Source: Bacillus sp. BP-3
GTDB taxonomy: Bacteria > Bacillota > Bacilli > Bacillales > Bacillaceae_G
DNA length: 64,000 nucleotides
NCBI RefSeq assembly: GCF_028401955.1
Contig: NZ_JAQOTJ010000001.1
Coordinates: forward strand, 405,138 to 469,137
Direction: 5' to 3'
The number at the start of each line of letters is the position of its first letter. The stretch's first letter is position 1. The notes beneath the pieces were generated by a model. The model saw only the letters and a list, made by a program, of their open reading frames with translations, did no database searches and had not been told where the DNA came from. This document shows, piece by piece, positions 27,328-37,786 of this stretch. The position numbers were made by a program, and so were the translations under genes.

Positions 27328-27804
27328 ATGTTTAAAATTCAAGAAGTTCGCGAGTTAATTAAGCTAATTGATGATTCTAATATTGATGAATTTGAATACA
27401 AAAAAGATGGTACCACAATTAAGATGAAAAAGCGTGGCAATGAAGTGATTGCTGTGCAGCCTGCTCCAGCAGTGCAGAAACCTATACAAGCTATAGCGCC
27501 AGAAGTAGTTGCTGCGCCAGCTCAAGTTGAAGCTCCAAAGCAAGAAGAGAAACACGTAGATGAGAACTTACTTAAAATTACATCTCCAATGGTTGGAACG
27601 TTCTATGCTTCTCCATCACCAGATGCACCAGCATATGTAAATGTAGGAGATCGCGTTACAGAAGGGAAAATTGTTTGTATCGTAGAAGCAATGAAACTCT
27701 TTAATGAAATCGAAGCAGAAGTAAATGGAGAAATCGTTGAAATTCTTGTGAATAACGGTCAGCTTGTTGAATATGGACAACCGCTATTTCTTGTAAAAGC
27801 ATAA
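27328..27804 (+). CDS. accB: Biotin carboxyl carrier protein of acetyl-CoA carboxylase
   Basis: A 158-aa BCCP. An N-terminal helical region is followed by an Ala/Pro/Val/Gln-rich linker (about residues 48-80) and the biotinyl domain (80-158). The biotin-accepting lysine is in [10 protein letters not shown]. It shuttles carboxyl groups between AccC and the AccDA transferase in the first step of fatty acid synthesis. AGGAG precedes the start, and accC follows after 17 bases. Confidence 0.98.
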   Translation: MFKIQEVRELIKLIDDSNIDEFEYKKDGTTIKMKKRGNEVIAVQPAPAVQKPIQAIAPEVVAAPAQVEAPKQEEKHVDENLLKITSPMVGTFYASPSPDAPAYVNVGDRVTEGKIVCIVEAMKLFNEIEAEVNGEIVEILVNNGQLVEYGQPLFLVKA

Positions 27805-27821
27805 TAAGGGAGTCTAGAATT

Positions 27822-29174
27822 ATGATTAAAAAAGTATTAATTGCAAACCGTGGGGAAATCGCGGTACGAATTATTCGTGCTTGCAAAGAAATGAATATTG
27901 AAACAGTTGCAATTTATTCTGAAGCAGATAAAGAAGCGCTGCATGTACAAATTGCAGATGAAGCGTACTGCGTTGGTCCGACTGTCTCAAAGGAAAGTTA
28001 TTTAAACTTAACAAACATTATTAGCGTTGCAAAATTAACAGGTTGTGATGCAATTCACCCTGGATATGGATTTTTAGCAGAAAATGCTGATTTTGCAGAG
28101 CTTTGTCGTGAATGTAACTTGATTTTTATCGGTCCAAGCCCAGAAGCTATTTCAAAAATGGGCACAAAAGACGTTGCACGTGATACAATGAAGGAAGCAG
28201 GGGTTCCGATTGTACCGGGTTCGCAAGGAATAATTAAAAATATCGAAGAAGCAGTAGCACTTGCAGAGAACATTGGATATCCTGTTATTATTAAAGCAAC
28301 AGCGGGCGGCGGCGGAAAAGGGATTCGCGTTGCACGTACAGAAGAAGAGCTTGTAAAAGGAATTCAAATTACACAGCAAGAGGCAAGTACCGCTTTTGGA
28401 AACCCTGGTGTATACTTAGAAAAGTATATTGAAGATTTCCGTCATGTAGAAATTCAAGTGATGGCAGATAATCATGGTAACGTCATTCATTTAGGAGAGC
28501 GTGATTGTACAATTCAGCGTCGTTTGCAAAAACTGTTAGAAGAGTCACCATCTCCAGCTTTAGATGCTACGATCCGTCAACAAATGGGAGAGGCAGCAGT
28601 AAAAGCAGCAGCAGCAGTAGATTATACAGGTGCTGGCACAGTTGAATTTATTTACGAATATAAAACGAAAAGTTTCTATTTCATGGAAATGAATACGCGA
28701 ATTCAAGTTGAGCATCCTGTAACTGAAATGGTGACGGGAGTAGACCTTATTAAAGAGCAAATTCGCGTTGCATCAGGAGAGCAGTTATCACTGCAGCAAG
28801 AAGAAGTACAATTTAACGGTTGGGCAATTGAGTGCCGAATTAATGCGGAAAACCCTGCCAAAAACTTTATGCCATCTCCAGGAAAGGTAGAAATGTATTT
28901 ACCGCCAGGAGGATTCGGTATTCGCGTTGATTCAGCTGTATATCCTGGGTATACGATTCCACCTTATTACGATTCGATGGTTGCCAAGCTTATTGTTTAT
29001 GGTAAAACACGTGAAGAAGCAATTGCGAAAATGAAACGAGCATTAAGTGAATTCGTCATTGAGGGTGTACATACGACGATTCCGTTTCATTTACAACTTC
29101 TTGACCACCCTGAATTTGTACAAGGTGAATTTAATACGAAGTTTTTAGAACAGCATGATTTAACGGCGCACTGA
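27822..29174 (+). CDS. accC: Biotin carboxylase subunit of acetyl-CoA carboxylase
   Basis: A 450-aa ATP-grasp enzyme that carboxylates the biotin of AccB. KVLIANRGEIAVRIIRACKE starts the first domain, KATAGGGGKGIRVA is the glycine-rich ATP lid (about residue 160) and EMNTRIQVEHPVTE is the catalytic segment (about 288). Length and order are normal. It is in an operon with accB and yqhY. Confidence 0.98.
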   Translation: MIKKVLIANRGEIAVRIIRACKEMNIETVAIYSEADKEALHVQIADEAYCVGPTVSKESYLNLTNIISVAKLTGCDAIHPGYGFLAENADFAELCRECNLIFIGPSPEAISKMGTKDVARDTMKEAGVPIVPGSQGIIKNIEEAVALAENIGYPVIIKATAGGGGKGIRVARTEEELVKGIQITQQEASTAFGNPGVYLEKYIEDFRHVEIQVMADNHGNVIHLGERDCTIQRRLQKLLEESPSPALDATIRQQMGEAAVKAAAAVDYTGAGTVEFIYEYKTKSFYFMEMNTRIQVEHPVTEMVTGVDLIKEQIRVASGEQLSLQQEEVQFNGWAIECRINAENPAKNFMPSPGKVEMYLPPGGFGIRVDSAVYPGYTIPPYYDSMVAKLIVYGKTREEAIAKMKRALSEFVIEGVHTTIPFHLQLLDHPEFVQGEFNTKFLEQHDLTAH

Positions 29175-29196
29175 TACATTTAAAGGAGGTTTTTTC

Positions 29197-29589
29197 ATGG
29201 CTGATCATATGTTAGACATGGGACAAGATACAACTCTTGGTAAAGTAGAAATCGCACCGGAAGTAATTGAAGTAATTGCAGGTATTGCTGCTTCTGAAGT
29301 AGAAGGTGTAGCAGCAATGCGTGGTAACTTTGCAACAGATGTTGTTGAGAAGTTAGGAAAGAAAAATCATGGAAAAGGCGTAAAAGTAGAATTAGCAAAT
29401 GATGATATTATCGTTGATGTATACGTATTAATGTACTTTGGTGTAGCGATTCCAGTTGTTGCACAAAACATTCAAGATAACATTCGTCAAGCGCTGTTTA
29501 CAATGACAGGTCTTGAACCGAAAGAAATAAACGTTCATATCGTTGGTGTAACATTCGAGACACCAAAAACAGAAATTGAGCCAGTGTAA
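29197..29589 (+). CDS. yqhY: Asp23/Gls24 family protein YqhY
   Basis: A 130-aa Asp23-family protein. LGKVEIAPEVIEVIAGIAAS, EVEGVAAMRGNFA and the late PKEINVHIVGVTFETPKTE are typical. It starts at an ATG after AAAGGAGG. In B. subtilis YqhY is encoded with accBC, and its loss disturbs lipid synthesis, so a regulatory role on acetyl-CoA carboxylase is plausible. It is the last gene before a terminator. Confidence 0.95.
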   Translation: MADHMLDMGQDTTLGKVEIAPEVIEVIAGIAASEVEGVAAMRGNFATDVVEKLGKKNHGKGVKVELANDDIIVDVYVLMYFGVAIPVVAQNIQDNIRQALFTMTGLEPKEINVHIVGVTFETPKTEIEPV

Positions 29590-29595
29590 TACTGA

Positions 29596-29628
29596 AAAAG
29601 GTGCCTTGTGATTCAGGCGCCTTTTTTA
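29596..29628 (+). terminator. accBC-yqhY terminator
   Basis: AAAAGGTGCCT and AGGCGCCTTTT pair (one G-U) around TGTGATTC, followed by a T-run. Confidence 0.9.
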
Positions 29629-29711
29629 TCGTTTGTATTCTTCATATTTAAATGGAAAAGATATTATATTATTTAAAAAAATGAAAAATTTTTAAAGGTG
29701 AACTTGTGTTT

Positions 29712-29739
29712 TTGAAAAAAACGTACATTGTGGTATGAT
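29712..29739 (+). promoter_or_regulatory. Candidate nusB operon promoter
   Basis: TTGAAA and TATGAT are spaced 16 bases, with an extended TGG before the -10. A second sequence, TTGTGGTATTAT at 29804-29815, has the same extended -10 layout. The 29590-29935 gap holds nothing else that I can support. Confidence 0.5.
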
Positions 29740-29935
29740 ATGGAACCTGAAGTTAATCTTTTTATTATTTTTCCGTTAGGGAACTCGTGTATGAAACGAT
29801 AAATTGTGGTATTATCATTGTATTATAAGATTGAAAGCTGAGCAAAAATTATAAAGAATAAGTAATTCGATGGCTTATAAATTATAATAATATAACAAAA
29901 CATAAGAAAGACTTGAAGCACAAAGGAGAGTTATA

Positions 29936-30319
29936 ATGAAACGTAGGACGGCTAGAGAAAGAGCGATGCAAGCACTCTATCAAATGGATATTACCGGAGA
30001 CTACAATCCGAAAGCAGCAGTAGAAAACACACTTGATGAAGGCGAAAATACAAATGAATTTTTAGAAGCGCTTGTCTTCGGATGTGTAGAGCATAAAGAA
30101 GCAATTGATGAGCTTATTCGTCAGAATTTAAAAAAGTGGAAATTAGAACGCATTAGCATTGTTGATCGCAGTATTTTACGAATTGCTGTGTATGAAATGA
30201 AATACATGGAAGATATTCCACATAGCGTGTCTATTAATGAGGCAATTGAAATTGCAAAGGCATATGGGGACGAGGAATCTCGTCGTTTTATTAACGGCGT
30301 TTTATCTAGCATACAGTAA
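29936..30319 (+). CDS. nusB: Transcription antitermination factor NusB
   Basis: A 127-aa all-helical RNA-binding protein that acts with NusE on boxA of rRNA leaders. It starts [20 protein letters not shown] and contains the C-terminal signature [20 protein letters not shown] followed by [19 protein letters not shown] precedes the start. It heads the nusB-folD-xseAB-ispA-dxs-tlyA cluster, although a repeat of about 180 bases separates it from folD. Confidence 0.97.
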   Translation: MKRRTARERAMQALYQMDITGDYNPKAAVENTLDEGENTNEFLEALVFGCVEHKEAIDELIRQNLKKWKLERISIVDRSILRIAVYEMKYMEDIPHSVSINEAIEIAKAYGDEESRRFINGVLSSIQ

Positions 30320-30339
30320 ACCTTTCTTGAGCGAGAAAG

Positions 30340-30475
30340 CTTCATCATAGCTTAAGAAAGCCCTTACCAATCAAGCTTTTACGGGCAGTTATCTTTCATC
30401 TTTATTCTTTCTTTTTTCGGAATGTTAACGTGGAAGCTATACTGCCCGTTAGAGCGGGAGAAAAAAGTAGCTTTG
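30340..30475. repeat. Interspersed hairpin repeat between nusB and folD
   Basis: CCCTTACCAATCAAGC and GGGCAGTTATC recur as CCCTCACCAATCGGGC and AGCAGTTTATC at 57700-57735. ACTGCCCGTTAGAGCGGGAG forms part of a large inverted structure with GGGCAGT. No frame is seen. It belongs with the other B. cereus-type intergenic repeats here. Confidence 0.55.
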
Positions 30476-30500
30476 TCATTTTTAAAGGGGGAATTTTGAT

Positions 30501-31361
30501 ATGGTAGCAGTAATCATCAAAGGAAATGAAGTTGCAGAGAAAAAGAGATCACAGTTAAAAGAGAAGGTTGCAGAACTAAAAAAACAAGGAATTGTACCAG
30601 GGCTAGCTGTTATTTTAGTCGGAGACGATCCAGCTTCTCATTCGTATGTAAAGGGGAAAGAAAAAGGCTGCGAACAAGTTGGGATTTATTCTGAGTTAAT
30701 TACATTTCCAGATTCCATTACACAAGATCGTTTATTAGCGGAAATTGACCGTTTAAATAATGATGATCGTATTCATGGTATTTTAGTGCAATTACCGTTG
30801 CCAAACCATATTGAAGAGAAAGCTATCATTGAAAAAATTTCTCCAGAGAAAGATGTGGATGGTTTCCACCCGATTAGTATTGGTCGTATGATGACAGGAC
30901 AAGATACGTTCCTACCATGTACACCACATGGTATTTTAGAATTAGTAAAAGAAACAAACCTTGATATTACAGGAAAGCATGTTGTTGTTATTGGACGAAG
31001 CAATATTGTTGGAAAACCGGTCGGACAACTGTTTTTAAATGAAAATGCAACAGTGACGTATTGTCATTCAAAAACAGCGAATATAAAAGAATTAACGAAA
31101 TTAGCTGATATTTTAATTGTTGCAGTTGGAAGAGCGAAAATGGTAACAGCTGATTACGTAAAAGAAGGCGCAGTTGTAATTGATGTAGGAGTAAACCGTT
31201 TAGAAACAGGGAAACTGTGCGGTGATGTTGATTTCGACGATGTATTAAACGTTGCAAGTCACATTACACCAGTACCAAAAGGTGTAGGCCCAATGACGAT
31301 TACAATGCTATTAGAAAATACAGTATTATCTGCACAGCGCACAGGTGTTGTTTGTAAATAA
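30501..31361 (+). CDS. folD: Bifunctional methylene-THF dehydrogenase/methenyl-THF cyclohydrolase
   Basis: A 286-aa enzyme that interconverts 5,10-methylene-THF and 10-formyl-THF with NADP. The catalytic lysine is in SYVKGKEKGCEQVG, and ILVQLPLPNHI, EKDVDGFHPISIGR and VIGRSNIVGKPVGQLFLN are the classic signatures. Methylene-THF is the product of the upstream gcv system, so the two are metabolically joined. The ribosome binding site is AAGGGGG. Confidence 0.98.
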   Translation: MVAVIIKGNEVAEKKRSQLKEKVAELKKQGIVPGLAVILVGDDPASHSYVKGKEKGCEQVGIYSELITFPDSITQDRLLAEIDRLNNDDRIHGILVQLPLPNHIEEKAIIEKISPEKDVDGFHPISIGRMMTGQDTFLPCTPHGILELVKETNLDITGKHVVVIGRSNIVGKPVGQLFLNENATVTYCHSKTANIKELTKLADILIVAVGRAKMVTADYVKEGAVVIDVGVNRLETGKLCGDVDFDDVLNVASHITPVPKGVGPMTITMLLENTVLSAQRTGVVCK

Positions 31362-31388
31362 TTGTAGGGCGGCTATGAGGAGAGAGAA

Positions 31389-32747
31389 ATGGAAAAGCAA
31401 TATTTAACCGTTACAGCGTTAACTCGTTATATGAAAACTAAAATAGAGTATGACCCTCATCTACAGTCTGTTTGGTTAAAAGGAGAAATTTCAAATTTTA
31501 AATATCATAGCCGTGGTCATATGTATTTCACATTAAAAGATGAAAATGCAAGAATTGCTGCGGTCATGTTTGCGAGTCATAATCGCAATGTAAAGTTCAG
31601 ACCAGAAGACGGGATGAAAGTACTTGTAAAAGGGAAAATCTCTGTTTATGAAGCAAGTGGTTCATACCAAATCTATATTCAGGATATGCAGCCAGATGGA
31701 GTAGGGAATCTTCATTTAGCGTATGAGCAATTAAAGACTCGTTTAGAAGAAGAAGGGCTGTTTTCACAAGTATATAAACAAATGATTCCTGCTTATCCAA
31801 CAACAATTGGTGTGATAACTTCACCAACGGGTGCGGCAATTCGAGATATTATGACGACAATTGCCCGGCGTTATCCGGTTGGAAAAGTACTTGTATTTCC
31901 AGTTTTAGTACAAGGGGAATTTGCGGCTCCCTCAATTGTACAAGCTATCGAAAAGGCGAATGAAATGCAAGCTATCGATGTGTTAATTGTTGGACGCGGC
32001 GGAGGTTCAATTGAAGAACTGTGGGCGTTTAACGAAGAAACAGTAGCCCGGGCAATTTTTGCTAGTCAAATCCCAATCATTTCTGCTGTGGGACATGAAA
32101 CAGATTTTACAATTGCAGATTTTGTTGCGGACTTAAGAGCTCCAACGCCAACAGCGGCAGCTGAACTGGCAGTTCCTCATATTCTTGAATTAGAAGAAAA
32201 AGTGATGCAGCGTACACTTCGCTTGACGCGAGCGATGCGTGAGATGTTGAACTCTAAACAAGAGCATTTGCATGCATTACAAAAATCATATGCGTTTCGC
32301 TATCCAAAGCAATTGTATGAGCAAAAGGAAGAACAATTGGATCGTACAATTGATAAGTTGATACAAACGAAAGAGCGTTACATAGAAAAGAAGACGAATC
32401 AATTTCAACAACTGTCATTTTATTTAGGGAAGCATCACCCCACGCAAAAAATTGAACAAACAAGGCTTACGTTAGACACATTGCAAAAGCAGTTGCAACG
32501 TGAAATGCAGTCTCTATTGCAAGGAAAAGAGTTTGCTTTTACAAGAGCGATAGAAAAGTTAGAAACGTTAAGTCCACTTAGAGTGATGATGCGAGGTTAC
32601 GGTCTTGTTTATAATAATGAAAAACAGGTGCTAAAAAGCATAAAAGAAATTGGGCTTGGAGATGAAGTTACAGTACATATGCAAGATGGTGTACTAGACT
32701 GTAATGTATGGGGAATAGAGGAGCGTGAACTAGGCGATGGAAAATAA
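31389..32747 (+). CDS. xseA: Exodeoxyribonuclease VII large subunit
   Basis: A 452-aa catalytic subunit of exonuclease VII, which degrades single-stranded DNA. The N-terminal OB domain (1-100; [20 protein letters not shown]) is followed by a catalytic core ([51 protein letters not shown]) and long coiled coils (residues 260-400) that hold the small subunits. It overlaps xseB by 11 bases. Confidence 0.97.
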   Translation: MEKQYLTVTALTRYMKTKIEYDPHLQSVWLKGEISNFKYHSRGHMYFTLKDENARIAAVMFASHNRNVKFRPEDGMKVLVKGKISVYEASGSYQIYIQDMQPDGVGNLHLAYEQLKTRLEEEGLFSQVYKQMIPAYPTTIGVITSPTGAAIRDIMTTIARRYPVGKVLVFPVLVQGEFAAPSIVQAIEKANEMQAIDVLIVGRGGGSIEELWAFNEETVARAIFASQIPIISAVGHETDFTIADFVADLRAPTPTAAAELAVPHILELEEKVMQRTLRLTRAMREMLNSKQEHLHALQKSYAFRYPKQLYEQKEEQLDRTIDKLIQTKERYIEKKTNQFQQLSFYLGKHHPTQKIEQTRLTLDTLQKQLQREMQSLLQGKEFAFTRAIEKLETLSPLRVMMRGYGLVYNNEKQVLKSIKEIGLGDEVTVHMQDGVLDCNVWGIEERELGDGK

Positions 32748-32967
32748 AGTAAGCTTTGAAGAAGCGATTGCAAAGCTTGAACAAATTGTTTCCAAGCTCG
32801 AACAAGGTGATGTTCCACTTGAAGAAGCAATTTCGTATTTCAAAGAAGGTATGGAACTTTCTAAACTATGCGATGAAAAATTAAAAGATGTGCAAGAACA
32901 AATGGCTGTCATACTTGGTGAAAATGGCGAACTTCGTCCGTTTTCTACTTTGGGAGAGGAAGTATAA
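32737..32967 (+). CDS. xseB: Exodeoxyribonuclease VII small subunit
   Basis: A 76-aa helical-hairpin protein starting [20 protein letters not shown], with the [20 protein letters not shown] signature. It wraps the XseA coiled coils. It overlaps xseA upstream and ispA downstream (TAATG), consistent with balanced translation. Confidence 0.96.
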   Translation: MENKVSFEEAIAKLEQIVSKLEQGDVPLEEAISYFKEGMELSKLCDEKLKDVQEQMAVILGENGELRPFSTLGEEV

Positions 32968-33860
32968 TGACGCATTTAACTTTTGATGCTTTTATGAAAG
33001 AAAGTAAAGCATTAGTAGAAGAAAATCTTGTGCGTTATGCAAACGCCTTGCAATGTCCAAAGGTACTTCGTGAGGCGATGGTGTATTCATTAGAAGCGGG
33101 CGGAAAGCGTCTCCGTCCGTTACTTTTATTTGCGACGCTGCAAGCGTTTGGAAAAGATAGAGAATTAGGGATAGGTACAGCTTGCGCATTAGAAATGATT
33201 CATACATATTCTTTAATTCATGATGATTTACCTTGTATGGATGATGATGACTTACGCCGCGGGAAACCAACAAATCATAAAGTATTTGGTGAAGCGATGG
33301 CAGTACTAGCTGGTGATGGGTTGTTAACATATGCATTCCAGGTTGTAACAGAGCAAGACCATAAAGAAATTACTTCCGAAACAAAATTACGCATCGCACT
33401 AGAACTTGCTAAAGCAGCAGGGCCAGAAGGAATGGTTGGTGGACAAGTTGCGGATATGGAAGCGGAAGGTAAGCAATTAAACCTTCGTGAGTTAGAATAT
33501 ATTCATAAGAATAAAACAGGACGTTTATTAGAATTTGCCGTATTAGCTGGTGCATTATTATCAAGGGCTACGGCTAGGCAACAAGAAAAATTACTTGCCT
33601 TTGCGAAATATGTCGGACTTGCTTTTCAAATTCGTGATGATATTCTAGATGTAGAAGGAATAGAAGAAGAGATTGGAAAACCAGTCGGAAGCGATATGAC
33701 AAACGAAAAAAGTACATATACAACGTTATTTACAGTGGCGGAAGCAAAGCAAATTTTAGAAGAAACCATTACGAAAGCAAAAGAGGCCATTTCTTCTTTA
33801 CAATTACAAGACGAATATTTGTTAGTAATTTGTGATTTAATTGCAAAGCGCAACCACTAG
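32967..33860 (+). CDS. ispA: Farnesyl diphosphate synthase
   Basis: A 297-aa trans-prenyltransferase that condenses isopentenyl diphosphate with DMAPP and GPP. The first aspartate-rich motif is DDLPCMDDDDLRRGKP (near residue 84) and the second is FQIRDDILDVEG (near 222); EAGGKRLRPLLL is also present. The product feeds undecaprenyl and quinone synthesis. It is clustered with dxs, the entry enzyme of the MEP pathway. Confidence 0.97.
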   Translation: MTHLTFDAFMKESKALVEENLVRYANALQCPKVLREAMVYSLEAGGKRLRPLLLFATLQAFGKDRELGIGTACALEMIHTYSLIHDDLPCMDDDDLRRGKPTNHKVFGEAMAVLAGDGLLTYAFQVVTEQDHKEITSETKLRIALELAKAAGPEGMVGGQVADMEAEGKQLNLRELEYIHKNKTGRLLEFAVLAGALLSRATARQQEKLLAFAKYVGLAFQIRDDILDVEGIEEEIGKPVGSDMTNEKSTYTTLFTVAEAKQILEETITKAKEAISSLQLQDEYLLVICDLIAKRNH

Positions 33861-33963
33861 TATAAGAATGTTTTCATTTGTTGAGCCATTCAAGATTTTA
33901 TGGTATAAATGTAGACAAAGGTTTTTCTTTTCTTTTTTTGGCAAAAATATACGTAGATTACAT

Positions 33964-33999
33964 TGCCGTTATCACTTTGTGTTAGCGGCTCTTTTTTCA
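33964..33999 (+). terminator. Possible ispA terminator
   Basis: GCCG and CGGC, extended by TTA/TTAG wobble, form a short stem around ATCACTTTGTG, followed by CTTTTTTC. It is weaker than the other terminators here. Confidence 0.5.
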
Positions 34000-34003
34000 T
34001 CGT

Positions 34004-34070
34004 ATAAAGTGAAACTTCCAACAGTGGGGTTTTCTTTATCCCAGTTAAGGCGGGATAAAATAAAGAATAT
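34004..34070. repeat. Interspersed repeat upstream of dxs
   Basis: ATAAAGTGAAACTT at 34006, followed by an AACAGTGGGGTTTTCTTTATCC-type segment and GGCGGGATAAA, is a shorter relative of the repeat at 57645. TTATCCC and GGGATAA form an inverted pair. Together with the ispA terminator it fills most of the 305-base gap before dxs. Confidence 0.55.
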
Positions 34071-34166
34071 GCTTGATTTTTGTAATACAATTAAGTGCAA
34101 CTATATTTTACGGATGTATAGTAGTTGACATGATGAAAGATTATGAAACGAAAGTGAGTGATCCTG

Positions 34167-36059
34167 GTGGATCTGACGCAAATTCAAAATCCTAATTTTT
34201 TGAAGGATATGTCTATAAGCGAGCTAGAAGCTTTAAGTGAAGATATTCGAAAGTTTTTAATTGAAGAGCTTTCTCAAACAGGTGGACATATTGCTCCAAA
34301 TCTAGGTGTAGTAGAACTCACAATTGCTTTGCATAAAATATTTGATAGTCCAAGAGATAAATTTTTATGGGATGTAGGACATCAATCCTATGTACATAAA
34401 ATTTTAACGGGACGTGCAAAGGAATTTGGCACATTGAGACAATATAAAGGTTTATGTGGTTTTCCAAAGCGTTGTGAAAGTGAACATGATGTATGGGAAA
34501 CGGGACATAGTTCTACTTCCTTATCTGCTGCCATGGGAATGGCACTTGCTCGTGATTTAAAGAAAACGAAAGAGTACATTGTTCCTATTATTGGTGATGG
34601 TGCATTAACAGGTGGTATGGCACTTGAGGCACTCAATCATATTGGACATGAACAAACAGATATGACGGTTATCTTAAACGATAATGAAATGTCGATTGCC
34701 CCAAACGTTGGTGCATTGCATAACGTACTTGGACGTTTGCGTACAGCAGGGAAATATCAATGGGTAAAAGATGAACTAGAATACTTATTGAAAAAAATCC
34801 CAGCTGTCGGTGGTAAAGTAGCTGCAACGGCCGAAAAAGTAAAAGATAGCTTAAAGTATTTACTCGTTTCGGGTGTGTTTTTTGAAGAGTTAGGCTTTAC
34901 ATATTTAGGACCTGTTGATGGGCATGATTATGAAAGTTTATTTGAAAATCTTCAATATGCCAAGAAAACGAAAGGGCCTGTTCTTGTTCATGTCATTACG
35001 AAAAAAGGAAAAGGCTATAAGCCAGCTGAAAGTGATGTAATTGGAACTTGGCATGGTACAGGACCGTACAAAATTGAGTCTGGTGATTTCGTAAAGCCAA
35101 AAGAAGCTGCACCGGCATGGAGTTCCGTTGTTAGTGAAGCAGTTCGTAAATTAGCGAAGAATGATCAGCGTGTCGTTGCTGTGACGCCAGCAATGCCGGT
35201 TGGGTCGAAGCTTGAAAAGTTTGCAAAAGAATTTCCTAATCGTATGTTTGATGTAGGGATTGCTGAGCAGCATGCAGTAACGATGGCAGCTGGTCTAGCA
35301 ACGCAAGGCATGAAGCCGTTTTTAGCGATCTATTCTACATTTTTACAACGCGCTTATGATCAAGTTGTTCATGACGTATGTCGCCAAAATTTAAATGTCT
35401 TTTTCGGGATTGATCGAGCAGGATTAGTAGGAGCTGACGGAGAAACGCATCAAGGTATATTTGATATCGCATTTTTACGTCATCTTCCGAATATCGTTTT
35501 GATGATGCCAAAAGATGAAAACGAAGGTCAACATATGGTATATACAGCAATCAATTACGAAGATGGACCAATTGCGCTTCGTTACGCGCGTGGAAATGGA
35601 CTTGGCGTGCCTATGGATGAAGAGTTTAAAGAAATTCCAATCGGTACATGGGAAACGCTTCGTGAAGGATCACAAGTAGCGATTTTAACATTTGGTACGA
35701 CAATTCCAATGGCCATGGAAGCGGCAGAGTCCCTTGAGAAGAAAGGGATTTCTGTAAAGGTTGTAAATGCCCGCTTTATTAAGCCAATGGACGAAGCATA
35801 CTTGCATGAGTTATTAGGAAAGAATATGCCGATTTTAACAATTGAAGAGGCTTGTTTAATTGGAGGATTTGGTTCTGGTGTGTTAGAGTTCGCTAGTGAA
35901 CATGGATATCATAATGCGCTAATTGAGTGTATGGGTATTCCAGATCATTTCATTGAACATGGCAGTGTCTCTAAACTTCTCGAAGAAATTGGTTTAACAA
36001 CAGATGCTGTTGTTGAACGTATTTGTACAATGATTCCATTAAAACAAAAAAGGGCGTAA
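34167..36059 (+). CDS. dxs: 1-deoxy-D-xylulose-5-phosphate synthase
   Basis: A 630-aa thiamine-diphosphate enzyme that joins pyruvate and glyceraldehyde 3-phosphate at the start of the MEP isoprenoid pathway. [18 protein letters not shown] is the ThDP motif, and [13 protein letters not shown] and [17 protein letters not shown] follow in the pyrimidine domain. The GTG at 34167 ([20 protein letters not shown]) is taken as the start by homology; a GTG at 34158 in frame is the alternative. tlyA begins three bases after the stop. Confidence 0.96.
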   Translation: MDLTQIQNPNFLKDMSISELEALSEDIRKFLIEELSQTGGHIAPNLGVVELTIALHKIFDSPRDKFLWDVGHQSYVHKILTGRAKEFGTLRQYKGLCGFPKRCESEHDVWETGHSSTSLSAAMGMALARDLKKTKEYIVPIIGDGALTGGMALEALNHIGHEQTDMTVILNDNEMSIAPNVGALHNVLGRLRTAGKYQWVKDELEYLLKKIPAVGGKVAATAEKVKDSLKYLLVSGVFFEELGFTYLGPVDGHDYESLFENLQYAKKTKGPVLVHVITKKGKGYKPAESDVIGTWHGTGPYKIESGDFVKPKEAAPAWSSVVSEAVRKLAKNDQRVVAVTPAMPVGSKLEKFAKEFPNRMFDVGIAEQHAVTMAAGLATQGMKPFLAIYSTFLQRAYDQVVHDVCRQNLNVFFGIDRAGLVGADGETHQGIFDIAFLRHLPNIVLMMPKDENEGQHMVYTAINYEDGPIALRYARGNGLGVPMDEEFKEIPIGTWETLREGSQVAILTFGTTIPMAMEAAESLEKKGISVKVVNARFIKPMDEAYLHELLGKNMPILTIEEACLIGGFGSGVLEFASEHGYHNALIECMGIPDHFIEHGSVSKLLEEIGLTTDAVVERICTMIPLKQKRA

Positions 36060-36062
36060 CAA

Positions 36063-36902
36063 ATGAGCGGAAAAAAAGAACGAGTAGATGTACTATTAGT
36101 AGAACGAGGACTTGTTGAAACAAGAGAAAAGGCGAAGCGTGCCGTTATGGCAGGGCTTGTATATGCAAATGAAATGCGTTTAGATAAACCTGGTGAAAAA
36201 ATACCGCAAGATACAGAAATTACATTAAAAGGGCAAGTAATGCGGTATGTAAGCCGTGGTGGATATAAATTAGAAAAGGCGTTAGAGATATTTCATATAG
36301 ATTTGCAAGATAAAATTATGCTGGATATTGGTTCATCAACGGGTGGATTTACGGATTGTGCCTTGCAAAATGGTGCGAAGCTTTCATACGCTTTAGATGT
36401 AGGGTATAACCAACTTGCATGGAAATTAAGACAGGACGAGCGTGTTGTCGTAATGGAGCGGACGAATTTTCGCTATGTAACACCTGCTGATTTGCAAAAA
36501 GGATTACCGCAATTTGCAAGCATTGATGTATCGTTTATATCTTTGAAATTAATTTTACCTGTATTGAAAACGATGTTAACACCTGATGGTGAAGTTGCAG
36601 CACTTATTAAGCCGCAATTTGAAGCTGGGCGAGATCAAGTGGGGAAAAAGGGAATTGTTCGGGACCGTAAAGTACATGAAGCAGTTATAGAAATGATTGT
36701 CGATTTTGCGCTAGCAGAAGGTTACGATGTTCAAAACTTAACATTTTCTCCAATTACAGGCGGAGACGGGAACATTGAATTTTTAATACATTTAAAATGG
36801 TATGGTGAGCGTGAGCAGGGAGAAAATCAATCACCTGTTCAAGCGGAGGAAATTGTGAAAGAAGCTCATGAAGCCTTGAAACAAAAAGGAAAAGAGGAAT
36901 AA
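36063..36902 (+). CDS. tlyA: TlyA-family rRNA 2'-O-methyltransferase (YqxC)
   Basis: A 279-aa protein with an N-terminal S4 RNA-binding domain (ERVDVLLVERGLVETREKAK) and a Rossmann methyltransferase domain with SAM motif LDIGSSTGGFTDCALQ near residue 84. TlyA enzymes methylate ribose in 16S and 23S rRNA; in Bacillus the exact target is less certain. The order dxs-tlyA-argR-recN is conserved in Bacillus. Confidence 0.93.
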   Translation: MSGKKERVDVLLVERGLVETREKAKRAVMAGLVYANEMRLDKPGEKIPQDTEITLKGQVMRYVSRGGYKLEKALEIFHIDLQDKIMLDIGSSTGGFTDCALQNGAKLSYALDVGYNQLAWKLRQDERVVVMERTNFRYVTPADLQKGLPQFASIDVSFISLKLILPVLKTMLTPDGEVAALIKPQFEAGRDQVGKKGIVRDRKVHEAVIEMIVDFALAEGYDVQNLTFSPITGGDGNIEFLIHLKWYGEREQGENQSPVQAEEIVKEAHEALKQKGKEE

Positions 36903-36924
36903 CAATTGTTATTCCTCTTTTTAC
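36888..36924 (+). terminator. tlyA terminator
   Basis: AAAAGAGGAATAAC and GTTATTCCTCTTTT give a 14-bp stem with an AATT loop, followed by TAC and T-rich sequence. Confidence 0.92.
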
Positions 36925-37057
36925 TCATATAGAAAGTTAGAATTGTATAACGATTGTAAAAACAATTATGTACAAGTAGCCGATTATACGTTAACATAAA
37001 TAAGTGAAGTATAACAATGGTAAAACTACGGTAAGAGATAGTGCGAGGTGCAAAAAT

Positions 37058-37507
37058 ATGAATAAAGGGCAGCGCCATATTAAAATTCGAGAAATTATTG
37101 CAAATAAAGAAATTGAAACACAAGACGAGCTAGTGGATATTTTACGTAACGAAGGTTTTAATGTAACACAAGCAACGGTATCACGAGATATTAAAGAATT
37201 ACACTTAGTGAAGGTACCACTTCATGATGGACGCTATAAATATAGCTTACCAGCTGATCAACGTTTTAATCCACTTCAAAAATTAAAACGCAATCTGGTT
37301 GATTCGTTTGTTAAATTAGATACAGCTGGTCATATGCTTGTGTTAAAGACATTACCAGGTAATGCACATGCTCTCGGTGCGCTGATAGATCATTTAGAAT
37401 GGGATGAAATTATTGGCACAATTTGCGGTGATGATACGTGTTTAATTATTTGCCGTACACCTGAAGATACAGGAGTTGTATCGAATCGCTTTTTAAATAT
37501 GCTGTAA
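37058..37507 (+). CDS. argR: Arginine repressor ArgR/AhrC
   Basis: A 149-aa regulator. The N-terminal winged helix covers residues 1-70 ([40 protein letters not shown]) and the C-terminal hexamer and arginine-binding domain shows [20 protein letters not shown] and [16 protein letters not shown]. With arginine it represses biosynthesis and activates catabolism. The ATG at 37058 gives the normal length and has GAGGTG upstream; the longer upstream frame is not supported. Confidence 0.97.
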   Translation: MNKGQRHIKIREIIANKEIETQDELVDILRNEGFNVTQATVSRDIKELHLVKVPLHDGRYKYSLPADQRFNPLQKLKRNLVDSFVKLDTAGHMLVLKTLPGNAHALGALIDHLEWDEIIGTICGDDTCLIICRTPEDTGVVSNRFLNML

Positions 37508-37514
37508 CAAAAAG

Positions 37515-37570
37515 AATCTTGTTTGTTTTATTACTCAGAAGAGTAAATAAGCAAACAAGATATTTTTGTT
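37515..37570 (+). terminator. argR terminator
   Basis: A long hairpin pairs ATCTTGTTTG-TTTATTACTC with GAGTAAATAA-CAAACAAGAT around AGAA, followed by ATTTTTG. Confidence 0.85.
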
Positions 37571-37786
37571 ATGGAGACATAAAAATCATAGAATAGCATG
37601 TGAAAATGTATATTTCCAGATAAGAATATCATTATTGCTGCATTGACCGTAAAAACAAATGTTTGGTACAATGAAGCAGGTTACATAACATATTCTCCAT
37701 CAAAAAGAAGTAACGGAAGAATGTATGTGTAAATAGTTTAAGCCTCCCATGCGGAGTGTGAATGAAATAACGAGGTGAATGAGGCA

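Noticed and set aside
33841-34128. 95-aa plus frame after ispA
   Set aside because: It overlaps the ispA end, runs through a terminator and a repeat, and has no binding site.
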